From assembly GCA_903872185.1 (NCBI GenBank), contig CAIQJL010000207.1:1-36543 (forward strand): DNA of 36,543 bases, in the 5' to 3' direction. The notes below the pieces were generated by a model that searched no databases, was not told where the DNA came from, and was given only the letters and a program-made list of their open reading frames with translations. A program made the position numbers and the translations under genes. Source of the stretch: an uncultured Bacteroidota bacterium. GTDB taxonomy: Bacteria; Bacteroidota; Bacteroidia; Bacteroidales; GWA2-32-17. Of this stretch, positions 17,658-24,381 are shown in pieces (positions within the stretch are counted from its first letter, which is position 1; the number at the start of each line of letters is the position of its first letter).

Positions 17658-18389
17658 TTAAATATTAATTAATGTAAAAGTTGAGTCAGAATTTCCAAAG
17701 TCGTATTTAGAAGTATTCATAAATTTTATTTGAAATTCTTCCCATACTTCTGGACCTAAATCTTCCAACACATTATCTCTAAGTATACCGCCATCCTGTA
17801 ATATTGGTTGTAATTCGGCATTGTTCGACTGCGCTATTATTGCAATAAAGTCTTTAAGACGAATAAATTCATTTTTTAACCAGTTCTTATATTTATCTGC
17901 CATAATTAAAAATTGCAAATCTCTTAACCAATTAGAAGGCTCAATAAGATATACCCATCCTTCATTATAAGGAGATGAATTTACCTTTGATGGATTTTTT
18001 ATAAGATCAACATTGTTAGATATAATTTTTCCTGAAATTGGAGCGCAAATAGTTAACTGTTTGCCAAATCTAATTATGGTAAGTATCGATTCACCTTTTT
18101 GGATTATATCACCAATATTTTTCATCTTAACTCTACTTAAAGGTCCAGTAACATGCAGTAAAAATTCATCAAGTCCAATCTTTACTGTGCCATTTTTTTC
18201 CATAAAGGCCCATGTGTGAGTTTTATCGAAAAATATGCCTTTTGGGATAGATATTGAGGCTTCGTTAAATACTCCGGAAAATACTTCAGATTTAACCGTT
18301 ATTCTCGATCTCTTTTTTCTACTATATTGAATTATTCCATCTATAGAGAGACAGATTACAACAAATGCTACCAAAATTAAGATTAACAT
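17658..18389 (-). CDS. membrane-anchored GcvH-like protein B
   Basis: A transmembrane helix at about 2-20 precedes a GcvH-like domain (about 48-146): FFDKTHTW, IGLDEFLLHVTG, GESILTIIRFGK, CAPISGKII and SPYNEGWVYLI. The ungapped alignment to H protein puts G109 where the lipoyl lysine should be, with Lys one residue later (K110), the same one-residue displacement seen in protein A. The C-terminal extension repeats protein A's pattern (NWLKNE ... RLKDFIA ... LQDGG ... VWEEFQ). It is the second gene of the cluster, 12 bp after the small ORF and 4 bp before the HybA-like gene. Function unknown; it is probably structural or electron-transfer-associated in this complex. Confidence 0.8.
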   Translation of the reverse strand: MLILILVAFVVICLSIDGIIQYSRKKRSRITVKSEVFSGVFNEASISIPKGIFFDKTHTWAFMEKNGTVKIGLDEFLLHVTGPLSRVKMKNIGDIIQKGESILTIIRFGKQLTICAPISGKIISNNVDLIKNPSKVNSSPYNEGWVYLIEPSNWLRDLQFLIMADKYKNWLKNEFIRLKDFIAIIAQSNNAELQPILQDGGILRDNVLEDLGPEVWEEFQIKFMNTSKYDFGNSDSTFTLINI

Positions 18390-18520
18390 GGTTTCTAGTT
18401 TTTAAATTTTGTTAATAAACTTCTTGTTTTGTTTCTTGTATTGAATTACTGCATCTAATGTGATAAACATCACTACAAATGCTACTAAGATTAAGATTAA
18501 CATGGTTTTATATTTTTAAT
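18324..18520 (-). repeat. imperfect tandem duplication of a leader and membrane-helix segment
   Basis: The 5' end of the GcvH-like B gene and about 17 bp before its ATG (18324-18406) resemble the 33-codon ORF and its own leader (18438-18520), offset by 114 bp. Both ORFs start MLILILVAFVV and have D at residue 17 and IQY at 20-22; about 15 of the first 22 residues match. Confidence 0.7.
18402..18503 (-). CDS. 33-residue single-helix membrane peptide
   Basis: ATG at 18503 and TAA at 18402 define a 33-codon ORF: a hydrophobic helix beginning MLILILVAFVV and a basic tail ending KKFINKI. It closely resembles the N-terminus of the GcvH-like protein whose ATG lies 12 bp downstream, including the sequence before the start codon, so it arose by tandem duplication. 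It could be a genuine small subunit of the membrane complex, as small single-helix peptides are in some oxidases, or the remnant of a duplication. Many matching codons differ only at synonymous positions (for example ATT/ATC, TTG/TTA, GTT/GTA), which favours maintenance as protein. Expression is unproven. Confidence 0.5.
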   Translation of the reverse strand: MLILILVAFVVMFITLDAVIQYKKQNKKFINKI

Positions 18521-18540
18521 TGTTATTTCAATTACTGGTT

Positions 18541-18558
18541 ATCCAATTATAGTACCAA
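18541..18558 (-). promoter_or_regulatory. candidate sigma-54 promoter for the HybAB/GcvH-like cluster
   Basis: On the minus strand the site reads TTGGTACTATAATTGGAT. Against TGGCAC-N5-TTGCA this keeps the -24 GG and the exact 10-bp spacing; mismatches are C to T in the -24 box and, more seriously, C to G at -12. It lies 38 bp upstream of the first ATG, leaving a leader of about 25-30 nt. The NtrC-type activator encoded in the same cluster makes it plausible. Confidence 0.4.
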
Positions 18559-18638
18559 TTAAAAAATTGCTATGTAATACTCACTAAATAAATGCATTAC
18601 AAGTGATGCTGTAAAATATATTTACACAAATAATGCTT

Positions 18639-18775
18639 AATATTTAAACACTTAAAATTGAAAAATGCCATAAGTGGCAAATAATAAGGCGGTTTGATCA
18701 TGTGTTGAATATTTAAACAGATGGTGAAAATTTCAACACATTTCAAATTTATAGTCTATTTCAAAGCATTTTCAA
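18639..18775. promoter_or_regulatory. candidate enhancer region for the sigma-54 activator
   Basis: Contains a perfect 10-bp inverted repeat ATGTGTTGAA (18700-18709) / TTCAACACAT (18732-18741); a palindrome TGCCA-TAAG-TGGCA (18666-18679); a 12-bp direct repeat AATATTTAAACA (18639-18650 and 18708-18719); and four TTTCAA units starting at 18731, 18741, 18759 and 18770. They lie about 80-235 bp upstream of the candidate sigma-54 promoter, the usual enhancer range. Confidence 0.45.
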
Positions 18776-18929
18776 ACTAATATTAAATTAATTGATTGGA
18801 TAATTAATAATTCATATCTCGTCTGCCTTTCAGAGACTTAGTTGAAAATGTCTTGAGATATTATTTTGCTTTAAAGAGTGTTACCTCGAACTTAAGGTAT
18901 ATTAATAATTATTAAAAAGTAACCTTTAT

Positions 18930-18961
18930 TTTGCTTGCTGGATTGTTAAATGTTATTTTTG
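18930..18961 (+). promoter_or_regulatory. Bacteroidota-type promoter for the metallo-hydrolase gene
   Basis: TTTG (18930-18933), a 20-bp spacer, then TATTTTTG (18954-18961) fits the -33/-7 consensus exactly, 40 bp before the ATG at 19002. Confidence 0.65.
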
Positions 18962-19001
18962 ACGATATACTGAAATGTTTTCAAAAAAATAAAAGTAGTT
19001 T

Positions 19002-20099
19002 ATGCAAATCTTGTTCGTATTATTCCTTATTCTAATCACTTCATTTATTGCTATACTAACTTTCCTTAAATCTCCAAGGTTTGGCAAATTACCCTCTGGG
19101 GAAAGATTAGATAAAATTAAAAAATCTCCTAATTATAAGAATGGAGCATTTCAGAATATAAGTCAAACACCAATAATGGCAGAGGATGTGAAATTTATTG
19201 CCGTTTTAAAAGAATTCATATTTACTAAAAATAAAAAACCAGTTGGTGTTTTACCTTCAATTAAAATCGATTTATTGAATTTAAATCCAAATGACAATAT
19301 TTTAGTTTGGTTTGGTCATTCATCATTTTTTATGCAGATTGAAGGGAATAAAATATTATTCGACCCAATTTTTAGTGGAGCTTCATCACCTGTTTCTTTT
19401 ACTACAAAAGCTTTTAAAGGGTCTAATGCTTATACAACTGATGACATTCCAGAAATAGATTATTTATTTATTTCGCACGACCATTGGGATCATCTTGATT
19501 ATGACACATTATTTATATTAAGGTCAAAAATAAAAAAAATAATTTGCGGACTTGGCACTGGCGAACATCTTGAACATTGGGATTACAATAAAGATATTAT
19601 TTTTGAAATGGATTGGAACGAGAAATTAGTATTCGAAAATAATTTTGTTGTGCATTCTGTTACATCAAGACACTTTTCAGGAAGAACATTACGACGGAAC
19701 AAAACATTATGGACTTCATTTGTTCTTGAAACAAATTTTTTAAAAATATTTATGGGCTGTGATGGCGGTTACGATACACACTTTGCCGAAATAGGAAAAG
19801 CATTCGGAGATTTTGATTTTGCAATATTAGAAAACGGACAATATAACAAAAGCTGGAAATATATTCACATGATGCCAGATCAGGTTATTAAGGCAGCAAA
19901 AGATTTAAATGCAAAAAGAATACTTCCTGTTCATTCATGTAAATTTGCTTTAGCAAATCATAAATGGCACGAGCCTTTAAAAACGATTACTGATTTAAAT
20001 AAGTATGAAAATTTAAATATTATAACACCCCTAATTGGCGAAAAAGTAGATTTATCTGATAGCTCACAAATATTTACCAACTGGTGGGAAAAAATATAA
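19002..20099 (+). CDS. MBL-fold metallo-hydrolase, UlaG/NAPE-PLD-like
   Basis: An N-terminal hydrophobic segment (about 2-22) serves as membrane anchor or signal. The metallo-beta-lactamase fold begins at about residue 100 (WFGHSSFFMQIEG, LFDPIF). The zinc motif is H159-D-H161-W-D163-H164, with later ligands in SRHFSG, GCDGGYDTHF and PVHSCKFALANHKWHEP. The pre-domain FGKLPSGERLDKIKKSPNY and the HDHWDHLD motif resemble the NAPE-PLD / UlaG-like group often annotated as RomA-like. The substrate could be a phosphodiester or lactone; it cannot be decided from sequence. Transcribed alone from the promoter at 18930, divergent from the redox cluster. Confidence 0.88.
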   Translation: MQILFVLFLILITSFIAILTFLKSPRFGKLPSGERLDKIKKSPNYKNGAFQNISQTPIMAEDVKFIAVLKEFIFTKNKKPVGVLPSIKIDLLNLNPNDNILVWFGHSSFFMQIEGNKILFDPIFSGASSPVSFTTKAFKGSNAYTTDDIPEIDYLFISHDHWDHLDYDTLFILRSKIKKIICGLGTGEHLEHWDYNKDIIFEMDWNEKLVFENNFVVHSVTSRHFSGRTLRRNKTLWTSFVLETNFLKIFMGCDGGYDTHFAEIGKAFGDFDFAILENGQYNKSWKYIHMMPDQVIKAAKDLNAKRILPVHSCKFALANHKWHEPLKTITDLNKYENLNIITPLIGEKVDLSDSSQIFTNWWEKI

Positions 20100-20127
20100 T
20101 ACTTTCTTTTATACTCCACAGATTCTT

Positions 20128-20159
20128 TTTGTACTTAAGTGTGTTAATGTTTATATTTG
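20128..20159 (+). promoter_or_regulatory. Bacteroidota-type promoter for the CDF-like gene
   Basis: TTTG (20128-20131), a 20-bp spacer and TATATTTG (20152-20159) match the consensus, 28 bp upstream of the ATG at 20188. Confidence 0.65.
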
Positions 20160-20187
20160 ACCGAACATAGTTTAAAGTGAAGAAATA

Positions 20188-21093
20188 ATGGTTGTTAATA
20201 ACAAGGAATCTTTTGCAATTAAATTATCTATTTATGGCTCAATAATAATGGCCATTACTGGCATTTTGGCGTCCTTGTTTGGAAATTCAATATCATTGTT
20301 GTTTGATGCACTATACACCTTAATAGCAATGACAATTTCAATAGTTGGATTGCGTATTTCAAAATTATTGAAAATAAAATACAGCTTAAGGTTTAATTTT
20401 GGGTACTATTCTTTTGAACCATTATTTGTACTGATTAATGGGTTATTATTAATGGGTTTAGCTGTTTCGTTATTTATTTCTTCAATTCAGTCAATTTTTA
20501 ATGGAGGTAGAATTATTGAACTGGCTGTAGTAACTGAATATCTTATTTTTTCAGTAATAGTATGCAGTAGTTTAACAATTATATTAAAATATTTTGCAAA
20601 AAAAACAAAATCTGAAATATTACATACTGAATCTATAAACTGGATGCTTGATGCACTTATAAGCGTTGTGGTATTAATAGTCTTCTTATTGTCTATTTGG
20701 TTAAAGCAAACTTCATATAATTTTCTGGTTCCTTATTTAGATCCAGGCATTACAATAATCTTAATTCTTTTTTTTGTTTATCAGCCTATTAAATTAATAA
20801 AATCCGGAGTTTATGATTTGCTTCTTGCTGCCCCACCTATAATATTTATTGAAGAAATAAAAGAAAAACTTTTAGAAAGTAAACAGAAATATGGTTTTCA
20901 AGAAATTAAAATAAATGCTGCAAAAATTGGAAGAACAACGTGCATTGAAATTATCTGCTCTTACGATAAAAATTTTGAAATTAAATCTATTGATACAATA
21001 GATAAGTTAAAAAGTCAGATTAAAACTGAAGTAGAAAGTTATTCGCAAAATCTTGATGTTAAGATTTCTTTAAATAGCATAAAACTTAACTAA
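20188..21093 (+). CDS. cation diffusion facilitator (CDF)-like membrane protein with degenerate metal site
   Basis: About six transmembrane helices and a short cytoplasmic domain (about 215-301) follow the CDF layout, with recognisable segments GNSISLLFDALYTLIA (TM2), FGYYSFEPLF and DPGITIILILFF (TM6). Canonical CDFs bind the transported metal through HxxxD (or DxxxD) in TM2 and HxxxD in TM5. Here the TM2 positions are Y43 and A47 and the TM5 positions N151 and D155, so only one of four ligands remains. It may use other ligands, carry a different ion, or be non-transporting. It has its own promoter and no linked metal-resistance genes. Confidence 0.8.
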   Translation: MVVNNKESFAIKLSIYGSIIMAITGILASLFGNSISLLFDALYTLIAMTISIVGLRISKLLKIKYSLRFNFGYYSFEPLFVLINGLLLMGLAVSLFISSIQSIFNGGRIIELAVVTEYLIFSVIVCSSLTIILKYFAKKTKSEILHTESINWMLDALISVVVLIVFLLSIWLKQTSYNFLVPYLDPGITIILILFFVYQPIKLIKSGVYDLLLAAPPIIFIEEIKEKLLESKQKYGFQEIKINAAKIGRTTCIEIICSYDKNFEIKSIDTIDKLKSQIKTEVESYSQNLDVKISLNSIKLN

Positions 21094-21115
21094 TTAATAA
21101 GTGATTAACTAAATA

Positions 21116-21147
21116 TATGTTACTCTCCCGAAACATCCTTATCTTTG
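21116..21147 (+). promoter_or_regulatory. candidate promoter for the SDR gene
   Basis: TATCTTTG (21140-21147) matches the -7 consensus 25 bp before the ATG at 21173. TATG at 21116-21119 gives a one-mismatch -33 box at 20-bp spacing. Confidence 0.5.
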
Positions 21148-21172
21148 CATTTAAAGAAAGACAGGATATTTA

Positions 21173-22726
21173 ATGGAACACACAACACAACAAAGAGAAA
21201 AATTAACCGAAGAAGAAATAAATAGCTGTATCTCAGTTTTAGAACATTTACTTCACAATGGCGATCAACTTATTCACTTGTCAGAAGAGCAAATTCTTAA
21301 GTTGATGAAAGCGGCAGGCCAAATTACCAGACCTGATAAAGCAGAAATATATAAAAGGAATAAAAGCGTAAAAGTTGCTAGAAAACAAGGAGAAATTGCC
21401 AATAATAGAAAGGCACGAGCAGCTACCAGTATACGTAGTGCAAGAACATCAAGTATTTTTGAAGCTCCTGCTCAAATTTCACTGCCAGAAGCTGAAAAAA
21501 TAACTGAAAAGAAATTTCTTTTATCAGAACAGAATTGTTATGTGTGCAAAAAACAATATACAGAAATTCATCATTTTTACGATTCTATGTGTAAAGAATG
21601 TGGGGATTTAAATTACACAAAGCGTTTTCAGACCTGCGACATGACTGGACAGATTGCACTAATTACAGGTTCCAGATTAAAAATTGGTTATCATGCAACA
21701 TTAATGATGTTACGTTCGGGTGCTACAGTAATCGCTACCACACGCTTTCCAGCAGATTCAGCAATACGATTTGCAAAAGAAAAAAATTTTTCTGATTGGA
21801 GTAATCGATTACATATATACGGCCTTGACTTAAGGCATATTCCAAGTGTTGAATTATTTGCATCCTATGTTGAGCAAAAATATGAACGACTTGATATTTT
21901 AATTAATAATGCAGCTCAAACAGTTAGAAGACCTTCGGGTTTTTATACGCATTTAATGGATAACGAAATGATTTCATTTCATCAACATTCAAGTGAAGTT
22001 CAGTTACTACTCTCTCATCATCAACAATGCTTGAATGAAATTGATAGTTTTAGTCTCCAAGAACCTGAATCTAAGAATGCATTAGCTGTTACCTGGACAG
22101 GACAAAAACCGGGTATTGGAATAAGGGCTTCGGCTCAACTTTCGCAAGTGCCATATAAATTTGACAATTCAATTGAAGCTAGGGAAGTTTTTCCAGAAGG
22201 AAAATTAGATGCAGATCTTCAACAGGTCGATTTAAGAACTACCAATAGCTGGCGCTTAAAATTAGGACAAATACAAACCCTTGAAATGGTAGAAGTACAG
22301 CTTGTTAATTCTATTGCACCATTTGTACTTTGCAACCAACTTACTGCATTAATGAGAAAAGATTATACGGGAAAAAAACATATTGTAAATGTTTCGGCAA
22401 TGGAAGGGAAATTTCATGGTTTTAAAAAAGCAGATAGACATCCTCACACAAATATGGCAAAAGCATCACTTAATATGTTAACACATACAGCGGCTAGTGA
22501 TCTTGCAAAAGATGGTATTTTTATGAATGCAGTTGATACCGGATGGGTTACAGATGAAGATCCTGCTGAACTTGCAAAACACAAACAAAAGGTACATGAT
22601 TTTCAACCTCCATTAGATATTGTTGATGGTGCAGCTCGTGTATGCGACCCTTTTATTGATGGTATTAATACAGGAAAACATTGGAGTGGAAGATTTTTAA
22701 AGGACTATTTTCCTATAAGTTGGTAA
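21173..22726 (+). CDS. short-chain dehydrogenase/reductase-like protein with N-terminal zinc-ribbon region
   Basis: At 517 residues it is twice the usual SDR length. Residues 1-115 are helical and basic with no recognised domain. Residues 122-143 form a CxxC...CxxC zinc-ribbon-like motif (C122, C125, C140, C143). A Rossmann SDR domain follows: TGSRLKIG (165-172) for the nucleotide, D219 in the LDL segment, NNAA (245-248), S408 (NVSAMEG) and K430. The catalytic Tyr of YxxxK is replaced by T426 (TNMAK). An insertion of about 120 residues (about 255-375) separates NNAA from the following helix. It is probably NAD(P)-binding; substrate and reaction are unknown. The downstream small membrane-protein gene begins 27 bp later and may be co-transcribed. 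Confidence 0.82.
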   Translation: MEHTTQQREKLTEEEINSCISVLEHLLHNGDQLIHLSEEQILKLMKAAGQITRPDKAEIYKRNKSVKVARKQGEIANNRKARAATSIRSARTSSIFEAPAQISLPEAEKITEKKFLLSEQNCYVCKKQYTEIHHFYDSMCKECGDLNYTKRFQTCDMTGQIALITGSRLKIGYHATLMMLRSGATVIATTRFPADSAIRFAKEKNFSDWSNRLHIYGLDLRHIPSVELFASYVEQKYERLDILINNAAQTVRRPSGFYTHLMDNEMISFHQHSSEVQLLLSHHQQCLNEIDSFSLQEPESKNALAVTWTGQKPGIGIRASAQLSQVPYKFDNSIEAREVFPEGKLDADLQQVDLRTTNSWRLKLGQIQTLEMVEVQLVNSIAPFVLCNQLTALMRKDYTGKKHIVNVSAMEGKFHGFKKADRHPHTNMAKASLNMLTHTAASDLAKDGIFMNAVDTGWVTDEDPAELAKHKQKVHDFQPPLDIVDGAARVCDPFIDGINTGKHWSGRFLKDYFPISW

Positions 22727-22753
22727 TTGCTTATTTTCTAAAACCAAAATCAT

Positions 22754-23269
22754 ATGCAGCGAATAATAATACTTATTTATGTAATTATTACAGCAACAAT
22801 AGCAATTTTTTGTACTATTCTTGAAATACAGCCTGCTCTTTTCATTATAAATATATTTGCTCCCAATGTGGGTGATAGCTATAGCATAAACATTGTTGTA
22901 CTTCTATTATGGTTTATTCTTCTTTCACCACTTTTGATTTTTTTAACAATTTCCAAACTCATTAGAAAAAAAGAGGACAAAAATATTTCACCTGAAAGAA
23001 CAGGAATTTTTATTACAAGAAAAAAGGCTTTTCAAAGCGCAATGGTAGGAATACCAATTTATATTAATGGTAAAAAAGCAGGAATTATTGACAATGGAAA
23101 AACAAAATTCTTCGATGCACCAATAGGCACATGCTCAGTTCATGTGGGCGTTGGCAAACAAGCTTCAGAGAAAGTACAGGTTATTATTACCGAAAAACAA
23201 CAATTACAGTTTGAACTTAAAATTAAACAATCAGTATTTACTGTAAAAATTATTTTAAATCAAATTTGA
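22754..23269 (+). CDS. small membrane protein with PEGA-like C-terminal domain
   Basis: Two hydrophobic helices (about 5-30 and 45-70) are followed by a basic linker (RKKEDK) and a beta-rich C-terminal domain of about 80 residues. Its pattern IPIYINGKKAGIIDNGKTKFF, then a G-T-C-x-V-H-V strand, recalls PEGA-type domains. No enzymatic motif is present. It follows the SDR gene by 27 bp on the same strand and converges with the epimerase gene 10 bp away. Function unknown. Confidence 0.7.
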   Translation: MQRIIILIYVIITATIAIFCTILEIQPALFIINIFAPNVGDSYSINIVVLLLWFILLSPLLIFLTISKLIRKKEDKNISPERTGIFITRKKAFQSAMVGIPIYINGKKAGIIDNGKTKFFDAPIGTCSVHVGVGKQASEKVQVIITEKQQLQFELKIKQSVFTVKIILNQI

Positions 23270-23279
23270 AATTAACAAA

Positions 23280-24266
23280 TCACATAAAAGTCTCCAAGCC
23301 ATCTTTAAAAGTCTTGTATTTTAAGTCTGGTAATAATTCATCCTTCATTCGTTTTGTATCGCCGTAGTATGAAACCATTCCTATTTTAATGAAGTCACGA
23401 GTCAAAAGAGAACGTGTTCCAAAGATCCAAGAATACTTTTCACAACAATTAGCAAAAAGCATAATAAGCCAAACTGGCATATTGTGCCATGGTTTTTTAT
23501 GTCTCCAATAAGGGCATGCAACTTCAAAATAATCTTGTAAAGTTTGAACACCATCATCACCTAAATGATAAATACCTTTTATATTTGGTTTTACAATTGC
23601 ATTTTCAAATGCAGTAAGAAAATCAGGTGTAGAAATAAAATGTACCCAAGTTGGTTTTTTCCATATTCCGAGTACCCAGTATTTTGCCAGTATTTTTGCA
23701 ACATCCATCATTAAAATTCCTTTTCCATACACCATTCCTAATCGTAATGATACTGCTTCAAACTGATTATTCTCAGCTTTCTTAAACAGGTATTTTTCTT
23801 CTTCCAAACGTGTGCGTGCATGAGCAGAACCAGGAGTAGCATCTAATTTCCCCGTTGCTGGTTTATCAGGAAAAGACTCACCTTCAACATGAGGGAAACT
23901 GCAAAGAATAATCTTTTTTACATTTTGTTCTATAGCAACATCAACTAAATTTTTAAAATATTCGGTATTTGTAATTGGCAAAAATTTATCAGGATTAGGT
24001 TTAAATAATATTCCTGCAAAATGCACAATTACATCAATATTTTTAAATGTCTCTGCCAATGTTTCCTTTTTTGAAAGATCTGCTTTTATAACTCTAATGT
24101 TTTCGCTTTTTAGTTCAGAAGAAACATCTTTTTTATGAATCATTAAATGCAGGTTTATCAGCGGATTTGGTTTTAAATGTGTTGCTAGTATTCCGCCAAG
24201 ATTACCCGCTGCGCCAGTTATTAGAACATTAATTTTATTTTCCATTTTAATTGTTTTATTTGGCAT
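23280..24266 (-). CDS. NAD-dependent epimerase/dehydratase-family protein
   Basis: An extended-SDR Rossmann fold: GAAGNLGG (18-25) nucleotide motif, D63 in KADLS, VHFAGI (81-86), and the active-site region with S123 (LCSFPHVEG). The usual YxxxK dyad is H149...R153 (HARTRLEEEK), followed by the typical SLRLGMVYG. Enzyme activity is therefore uncertain; related NAD-binding proteins act as reductases or regulators. The start at 24266 is used; an internal ATG at codon 8 (24245), just before KINVLITG, is equally plausible and gives 321 residues. It is convergent with the small membrane-protein gene. Confidence 0.82.
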   Translation of the reverse strand: MPNKTIKMENKINVLITGAAGNLGGILATHLKPNPLINLHLMIHKKDVSSELKSENIRVIKADLSKKETLAETFKNIDVIVHFAGILFKPNPDKFLPITNTEYFKNLVDVAIEQNVKKIILCSFPHVEGESFPDKPATGKLDATPGSAHARTRLEEEKYLFKKAENNQFEAVSLRLGMVYGKGILMMDVAKILAKYWVLGIWKKPTWVHFISTPDFLTAFENAIVKPNIKGIYHLGDDGVQTLQDYFEVACPYWRHKKPWHNMPVWLIMLFANCCEKYSWIFGTRSLLTRDFIKIGMVSYYGDTKRMKDELLPDLKYKTFKDGLETFM

Positions 24267-24331
24267 GGTGTGTGTTTTCCGCCGCTGAGATTATTCTGGA
24301 TGACAATATAATAATTTCCAATTATAAAACA

Positions 24332-24363
24332 AAAGGACTAAATAATTTAATATTTAGTCCTTT
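24332..24363 (-). terminator. terminator hairpin downstream of gcvP
   Basis: Perfect 12-bp arms AAAGGACTAAAT / ATTTAGTCCTTT around an 8-nt loop, 18 bp past the gcvP stop. On the minus strand the stem is followed by TGTTTT, so it should end gcvP transcripts before the epimerase gene. Confidence 0.7.
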
Positions 24364-24381
24364 ATTTTTAGTGTTTAAAGT

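Larger units (their letters stand above)
18504..19001. other. 498-bp divergent regulatory region
   Basis: Contains no credible gene. From left to right it holds a sigma-54-like promoter facing the redox cluster (18541-18558), a set of direct and inverted repeats at enhancer distance (18639-18775), and a strong Bacteroidota-type promoter facing the metallo-hydrolase gene (18930-18961). Confidence 0.6.

Noticed and set aside
14814-18389. The two GcvH-like proteins as partners of the gcvP encoded in this window
   Set aside because: They are membrane-anchored, carry extra C-terminal tails, lack the lipoyl lysine at the canonical position and are operonic with HybAB-like genes; gcvP is a separate transcription unit more than 6 kb away.
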